Part shown: one piece after another, positions 6,401 through 8,580 of the stretch
Layout of the letters: each line of letters opens with the position of its first letter
Numbering within the stretch: the first letter of the stretch is position 1
Assembly: GCA_949538655.1 (NCBI GenBank)
Contig: CATISE010000076.1
Span: forward strand, 1 to 8,580
Reading direction: 5' to 3'
Origin: Marine Group II euryarchaeote MED-G33
GTDB lineage: Archaea > Thermoplasmatota > Poseidoniia > Poseidoniales > Thalassarchaeaceae
Length of the DNA stretch: 8,580 bases
The notes under the pieces: model-generated
What the model was told of the DNA's origin: nothing
What the model saw: only the letters and a program-made list of their open reading frames with translations
The model's database searches: none
Program-made: the position numbers and the translations under genes

Positions 6401-8294
6401 AATCCAAGTCGCTAATCAATCGGGAGGCAGATTGAGTGGCCGATGATGATCCCTCGCGATCATTCCAAACCAATGTCACATCTAGACCATACGAACCATC
6501 GAGGGCATAATTGTAGGCATAGGATAGACCTGGTGACAGTGTCTGGGATGTATCGTAGAAGATATTCTTCGCAATGACGCCTTCATGAGGATACAAACTC
6601 TCTTCCAAATCCAGTTGACCCCAGCCCTCGTCCATGTTCGGAATATTGGCAGTACCGATATCCCTCGCACCATTGATTAGAATCGCTTTGATTAGAGCAC
6701 TATCTGGATTGGGGATCGATAGTTCAGTCCGCAAAAATTGGCGTGCCAAGAGGGCCGCACCACCTACAACAGGTGTCGAGGAACTGGTCCCATCGGCTGA
6801 CATGTAGAGTGGTGTTGTGGTACCTGAGTGGCGTGCACTAGAGCATGACCAACCCGCTGGATTCTGTGCCTCCTCCGCCCGGGGGCTGCAAATCTGTACA
6901 CCGGGTGCGACGATGTCGGGTTTGATTCGACCGTCGGCGGTTGGGCCGATGCTAGAGAATGAGGCGATCTGACCGGCGGATGCTGTACCTGGGCGGCCCG
7001 TTGTAGATGCACCCACGGTCAGGACGTTCTTCGCGGTAGCAGGGGGAGCGACTGATTGTGAACCCTGACTGCCTTCATTACCTGCAGCGAAAAGGACGAG
7101 GAAATCATCATAGTCGTGTAGGAATGAATCCGCGGAACGTGAATCGGATGTGTATTGCCCCCACGATGACTGAGCCCCCCAAGAATTGGATTGGACGTGG
7201 GCGTTCTTCTGTTGTGAATCGCGGAACATATCATACAACGAACCCCATCGCGCGAGTTGACCTGAAGAGTCGTGTTCAAGCTGATAGAAATGGAAAGTCG
7301 CTGCTGGGGCAACACCTTGTGTTGATGAATCTCCAGAACCATCTCCAAACATTGTCCCGGCTACGTGAGTACCGTGTCCTGAATTGGTATCTGCTGCTGA
7401 ATTGTCAGGCCCATAATTGTGGTAAACACCACGGATCCGTGTGTTGAAATCCCCGTGATCTTGATCCAAACCGGAATCTGACAATGCACCCACTTCACCC
7501 GTCCCATCAAGGCCACCATTGTGATTATTCACTGTGGCATCGATTGTAGAAATGCTTCGAGCATAATTATTGTTGATTCCAATTGAGTCATGAGGCTCGA
7601 TGAACAGTAGTCTATGATCACGAGAAAGTGCGGGCAACCAATCTGAATCGATTCCGATGGTTTGGCATAGATAAGAATCACAGTGGACAAACTCTGAACC
7701 GGCCATGTACAGATGTTCTTCCAATTGACTGGTGTCGACATCCTGTGCCAATGTCAAATCCAAATCCAATACTCCGGAGACCTGGTGCAAATCAACATCA
7801 AGCCGCCATGCTGGTTGCTGCGCACCGACCCAACGAACTCGTTCATCCTCTGCCAATTGAATAATCGAATTGCTTCTAGACTGAACAGAATTAGGCAACC
7901 TCAGCACCCAAGCGTCTTCAGGAAGTGTGTCGACGATTATTGCATCGACACCTTTGGCGATTGATTCAGCCAAAACACCATCATTTTGGAACAATTGAAC
8001 GATGATGTAACCCGTTGCAAATGGATCATCCATCGCTTGCAAATTTGATGGAATCGACGCCGATTGGTAGAGCGGGTCAAAATTTCCAGTCTGAACCCAA
8101 AGTTGACCTGAACCAGAGGAAATAGCAACATTTGCCCCTGAGGAACCTTCTGATTCGAACCAATTCTCAGCCGCTTCAGCAGCAGTCCACTGCGATTGTT
8201 CAAGTGAATCACTAGTCGGGGTTGGAGCCATAGATGCCCACGGTATTGTGACCATCAACACGGCGAGGAAGATCGAAGTCAATGAGAGACGCAT
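3459..8294 (-). CDS. Giant membrane-anchored extracellular subtilisin-family (S8, Kp43-like) serine protease
   Basis: A 1611-residue secreted endopeptidase. A signal peptide (1 to about 23: MR, then a hydrophobic core ending PWASMA) precedes a propeptide-like region (about 24-240) containing VRWVGAQQPAW (153-163), as in Kp43-type subtilases. The catalytic domain (about 245-565) has the whole machinery: Asp273 in LSDSGLDQDHGDF, His307 in GHGTHVAGT, oxyanion Asn406 in FAAGNEG and Ser504 in DGTSSSTP, where family members usually read GTSMAxP. A jelly-roll domain follows (about 570-700: DLDLTVTSPDGTVYKGN). A CARDB-like domain (about 700-820) and at least four beta-sandwich repeats with an NxGN motif come next. 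One membrane helix (about 1463-1484) is followed by LRLRR, then a 125-residue cytoplasmic tail that is Pro-rich and ends near GWTMEQWQHYGQEYL. Active form and substrates are inferred: probably cell-surface degradation of proteins for nutrition. No Shine-Dalgarno precedes the ATG; a hairpin touches it, suggesting a leaderless message. Confidence 0.93.
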   Translation of the reverse strand: MRLSLTSIFLAVLMVTIPWASMAPTPTSDSLEQSQWTAAEAAENWFESEGSSGANVAISSGSGQLWVQTGNFDPLYQSASIPSNLQAMDDPFATGYIIVQLFQNDGVLAESIAKGVDAIIVDTLPEDAWVLRLPNSVQSRSNSIIQLAEDERVRWVGAQQPAWRLDVDLHQVSGVLDLDLTLAQDVDTSQLEEHLYMAGSEFVHCDSYLCQTIGIDSDWLPALSRDHRLLFIEPHDSIGINNNYARSISTIDATVNNHNGGLDGTGEVGALSDSGLDQDHGDFNTRIRGVYHNYGPDNSAADTNSGHGTHVAGTMFGDGSGDSSTQGVAPAATFHFYQLEHDSSGQLARWGSLYDMFRDSQQKNAHVQSNSWGAQSSWGQYTSDSRSADSFLHDYDDFLVLFAAGNEGSQGSQSVAPPATAKNVLTVGASTTGRPGTASAGQIASFSSIGPTADGRIKPDIVAPGVQICSPRAEEAQNPAGWSCSSARHSGTTTPLYMSADGTSSSTPVVGGAALLARQFLRTELSIPNPDSALIKAILINGARDIGTANIPNMDEGWGQLDLEESLYPHEGVIAKNIFYDTSQTLSPGLSYAYNYALDGSYGLDVTLVWNDREGSSSATQSASRLISDLDLTVTSPDGTVYKGNDFANGFSTTGGQKDSLNNVERVRLSTGPTGDWTISISHSGGYQQGYAVVVSAVGNENPISDIAVFDGSIWASQMTPLENDYVLLRMAWINQAPAITGSYEVMVEDISANEVLWTGTRDPLAGGASDSFSFQKQFTTTGIHTIRLTLDTTNNVTEMNDEVDGTNNNVVELDLNITAIGIRITPHMPDGSMPADGDEVDLARKQILDPSTGTEVSWDLTLTNEGTSDEEVIFLVTPVQQMEASGALNPTEDEWEKVASNEGPFTLTSSEGIANSTQVSVTMRDLDADLDAFNGARYALPGVYVVDVIAYYRMNPTVSHTIRLEVEVLRVEGLETVLAGTSNLGAEPGEFASFSLSVLNTGNGATTYEISCETPNRWAIELGTGNSSSLTLEPLARLQFIPVPIRVRVPYIVDGLPAAGTVEDVTCTTSSLDDSSFSKIDSLSDEGSHVEVWISRAFSADLYDGNGVPLGPSGFIGDISVENEQRIEHTLVIENKGNIEIDFSVRASPALPDWDLQLTTGTLSDDRFLQFILQPGTSLTIDIVVLVPFNSNDGDANQIDFRTELADSGFQVNRTRLVVQEIADISITLPESGTISAAIGDYGLAEIELNNIGNVDLLLSWSFGTLPDGWQVGFASTAAGGLVKGGSTSVTLSLTVASGVAPGPSGTLSVIIDAETLDGGKQFQKVAELGIVVEPSLWLIFDTDSRTELSQGDVGIGNLSIINSGNIACDVELLVESPDGLTIELESDTLSAMGVGETRVLTFSYESSDLRGLQEVTFSGNAIPLTGESLLSRNESATLEIMVSGNGQSGGIAGVLESLGLPAWSIAILALLVVSLLGLGILRLRRTDSAISGGEELLSSDAIFGAQETRREAALNIGGASDDQTSGAVSAEELAVALSQSQPKLSLPPIPGAAVVPTGLPPAPTALPAGLPPALPQNGPPLPAGGLPPGWTMEQWQHYGQEYLERTGQA
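3477..3653 (-). other. Subtilase cytoplasmic tail: LPP-type proline-rich repeats and terminal aromatic motif
   Basis: Residues 1548-1590 carry imperfect LPPxP/LPAGLPP units (LPPIPGA, LPPAPTA, LPAGLPPALPQ, PPLPAGGLPP). They are followed by GWTMEQWQHYGQEYLE (1591-1606) just before the C-terminus. The topology (signal peptide, single helix, then LRLRR) puts this tail in the cytoplasm. The proline part is likely disordered; the end motif looks like a short amphipathic helix or docking peptide. I recall similar endings in other large surface proteins of Marine Group II archaea, unverified here. Confidence 0.6.
3837..3908 (-). other. Subtilase C-terminal membrane anchor
   Basis: Residues 1463-1486 form one strongly hydrophobic helix (PAWSIAILALLVVSLLGLGI) followed by the basic stop-transfer group LRLRR. 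The preceding Gly/Ser-rich linker and the signal peptide at the other end give a type I orientation, protease outside and tail inside. Confidence 0.85.
3960..5332 (-). repeat. Tandem beta-sandwich repeats in the subtilase ectodomain
   Basis: Between about residues 988 and 1445 the pattern hydrophobic strand, NxGN, alternating hydrophobic strand occurs four times: LNTGNGATTYEI (N1001), ENKGNIEIDFSV (N1136), NNIGNVDLLLSW (N1252) and INSGNIACDVEL (N1364). Spacing is 135, 116 and 112 residues. Each is followed by a W/L-containing strand (RWAIEL, DWDLQL, GWQVGF, GLTIEL). This resembles NEW3/CARDB-type Ig-like domains that lift catalytic modules away from the membrane. A weaker copy (TLTNEGTSDEEV) lies at 862-873. 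Confidence 0.65.
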
Positions 8295-8317
8295 GGGGCT
8301 TAACGAAGCGCAGCCCC
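8295..8317 (-). repeat. Inverted repeat touching the subtilase start codon
   Basis: GGGGCT and AGCCCC form a six-base stem around an 11-base loop, ending at the base next to the subtilase ATG. An alternative inner stem GCTT-CGTT-AAGC on the minus strand shares bases with it and is mutually exclusive. On the plus strand the stem is followed by TTTTT, the shape of an intrinsic terminator against rightward transcription. Could act as an operator, a 5'-UTR hairpin or an antisense terminator; role unknown. Confidence 0.5.
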
Positions 8318-8330
8318 TTTTTGATAGTTG
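8318..8330 (-). promoter_or_regulatory. Possible archaeal TATA region of the subtilase
   Basis: On the minus strand this reads CAACTATCAAAAA, the only A/T-rich block in the spacer, 24-36 bases before the ATG. That is the distance expected for a TATA box driving a leaderless message, and no Shine-Dalgarno is present. The match to the archaeal TATA consensus is weak. Confidence 0.28.
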
Positions 8331-8346
8331 ACGCCCTACGGGCGTC
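8330..8346 (-). terminator. Perfect 7-bp hairpin after the upstream gene
   Basis: GACGCCC and GGGCGTC pair perfectly across a three-base loop, starting four bases after the TAA of the upstream gene on the minus strand. The GC-rich stem and position suggest a 3'-end structure for that gene. The following bases on the minus strand (AACTATCAAAAA) have no T-run, so it is not a canonical intrinsic terminator. Confidence 0.4.
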
Positions 8347-8350
8347 GAAA

Positions 8351-8580
8351 TTATCCAATAACTTCGGTAATATTCATGACTGCAAACATGGGGTCGATTG
8401 TCATCGAGACTTCTTCACCATTCTCAAAACCAGTACCGACATCCTCGATGTAAATCGAAAACTCCCAAGTCCCGACTCCACCCTCATGTTCGTTGAAATA
8501 AGCCTGCATTGAATCTACTTCGTCAGAGTTTAGCATCAACTGCGCACCGTCTAATTGAGAGCCCTCTAATCCACGTTCGA
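8351..8580 (-). CDS. Unrecognised acidic protein, C-terminal fragment (runs off right edge)
   Basis: An open minus-strand frame enters at the right edge and ends with TAA at 8351, giving the last 75 or so residues. The fragment is very acidic (16 Asp/Glu against one Arg and no Lys). It contains alternating hydrophobic strands such as TWEFSIYIEDVG and VSMTIDPMFAVMNITEVIG, suggesting the end of a beta-rich, probably extracellular domain. The TTG/ATG codons near 8539 are internal to the open frame, so the true start lies beyond the window. I do not recognise a family. It precedes the subtilase by 56 bases on the same strand, with a hairpin between, so independent transcription is more likely than an operon. 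Confidence 0.65.
   Translation of the reverse strand, partial: ERGLEGSQLDGAQLMLNSDEVDSMQAYFNEHEGGVGTWEFSIYIEDVGTGFENGEEVSMTIDPMFAVMNITEVIG

Noticed and set aside
7058..7447. 129-codon plus-strand open frame, and a 109-codon minus-strand one at 7019-7348
   Set aside because: Both overlap the subtilase catalytic domain, whose His and Asn motifs are clear in the main frame.

Overview
The window reads as a piece of an archaeal chromosome. Archaeal markers are an RNase P protein component 4 (Rpp21/Rpr2 type) gene overlapping a stand-alone YhbY/CRS1-type RNA-binding protein gene. Beside them lie a bacterial-type, zinc-LID adenylate kinase and a very large membrane-anchored, secreted subtilase. My best guess is a marine Euryarchaeon of the Marine Group II (Poseidoniales) kind. 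That lineage call rests on remembered gene style, not on a search. No mobile element, CRISPR array, tRNA or rRNA is visible.

All seven genes lie on the minus strand, so transcription runs from high to low coordinates. In order of transcription: (1) 8351-8580, the 3' end of an unrecognised, very acidic protein cut by the window edge. (2) A 56-base spacer (8295-8350) with two inverted repeats, one of them touching the next start codon. (3) 3459-8294, a 1611-residue subtilisin-family (S8) protease with signal peptide, propeptide-like region, intact catalytic Asp/His/Ser, a long chain of beta-sandwich-like domains, one C-terminal membrane helix and a proline-rich cytoplasmic tail. (4) 2774-3406, adk. 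(5) 2420-2761, rnp4. (6) 2154-2423, the YhbY-like gene. (7) 275-2089, a CPA1/NhaP-type Na+/H+ antiporter. (8) 1-205, the 5' end of a second ion transporter that looks like the ArsB/NhaD/SLC13 superfamily; it runs off the left edge.

Functionally there are three blocks: an extracellular protein-degrading enzyme; a housekeeping block for nucleotide balance, tRNA 5' processing and RNA/ribosome binding (adk-rnp4-yhbY-like, 12-base gap then a 4-base ATGA overlap, both internal starts with Shine-Dalgarno matches); and a cation-homeostasis block with two unrelated transporter families in tandem. The block-internal genes rnp4 and the YhbY-like gene have clear ribosome binding sites. The subtilase, adk, the antiporter and the left-edge transporter do not, which fits separate, possibly leaderless, transcript starts before these genes.

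Intergenic stretches are all short (206-274, 2090-2153, 2762-2773, 3407-3458, 8295-8350). The first holds a 5-bp hairpin, the third a ribosome binding site and the last two inverted repeats; I see nothing convincing in 2090-2153 or 3407-3458. Nothing here is clearly an undescribed system. The most unusual items are the subtilase's architecture and cytoplasmic tail, and the hairpin abutting its start codon.
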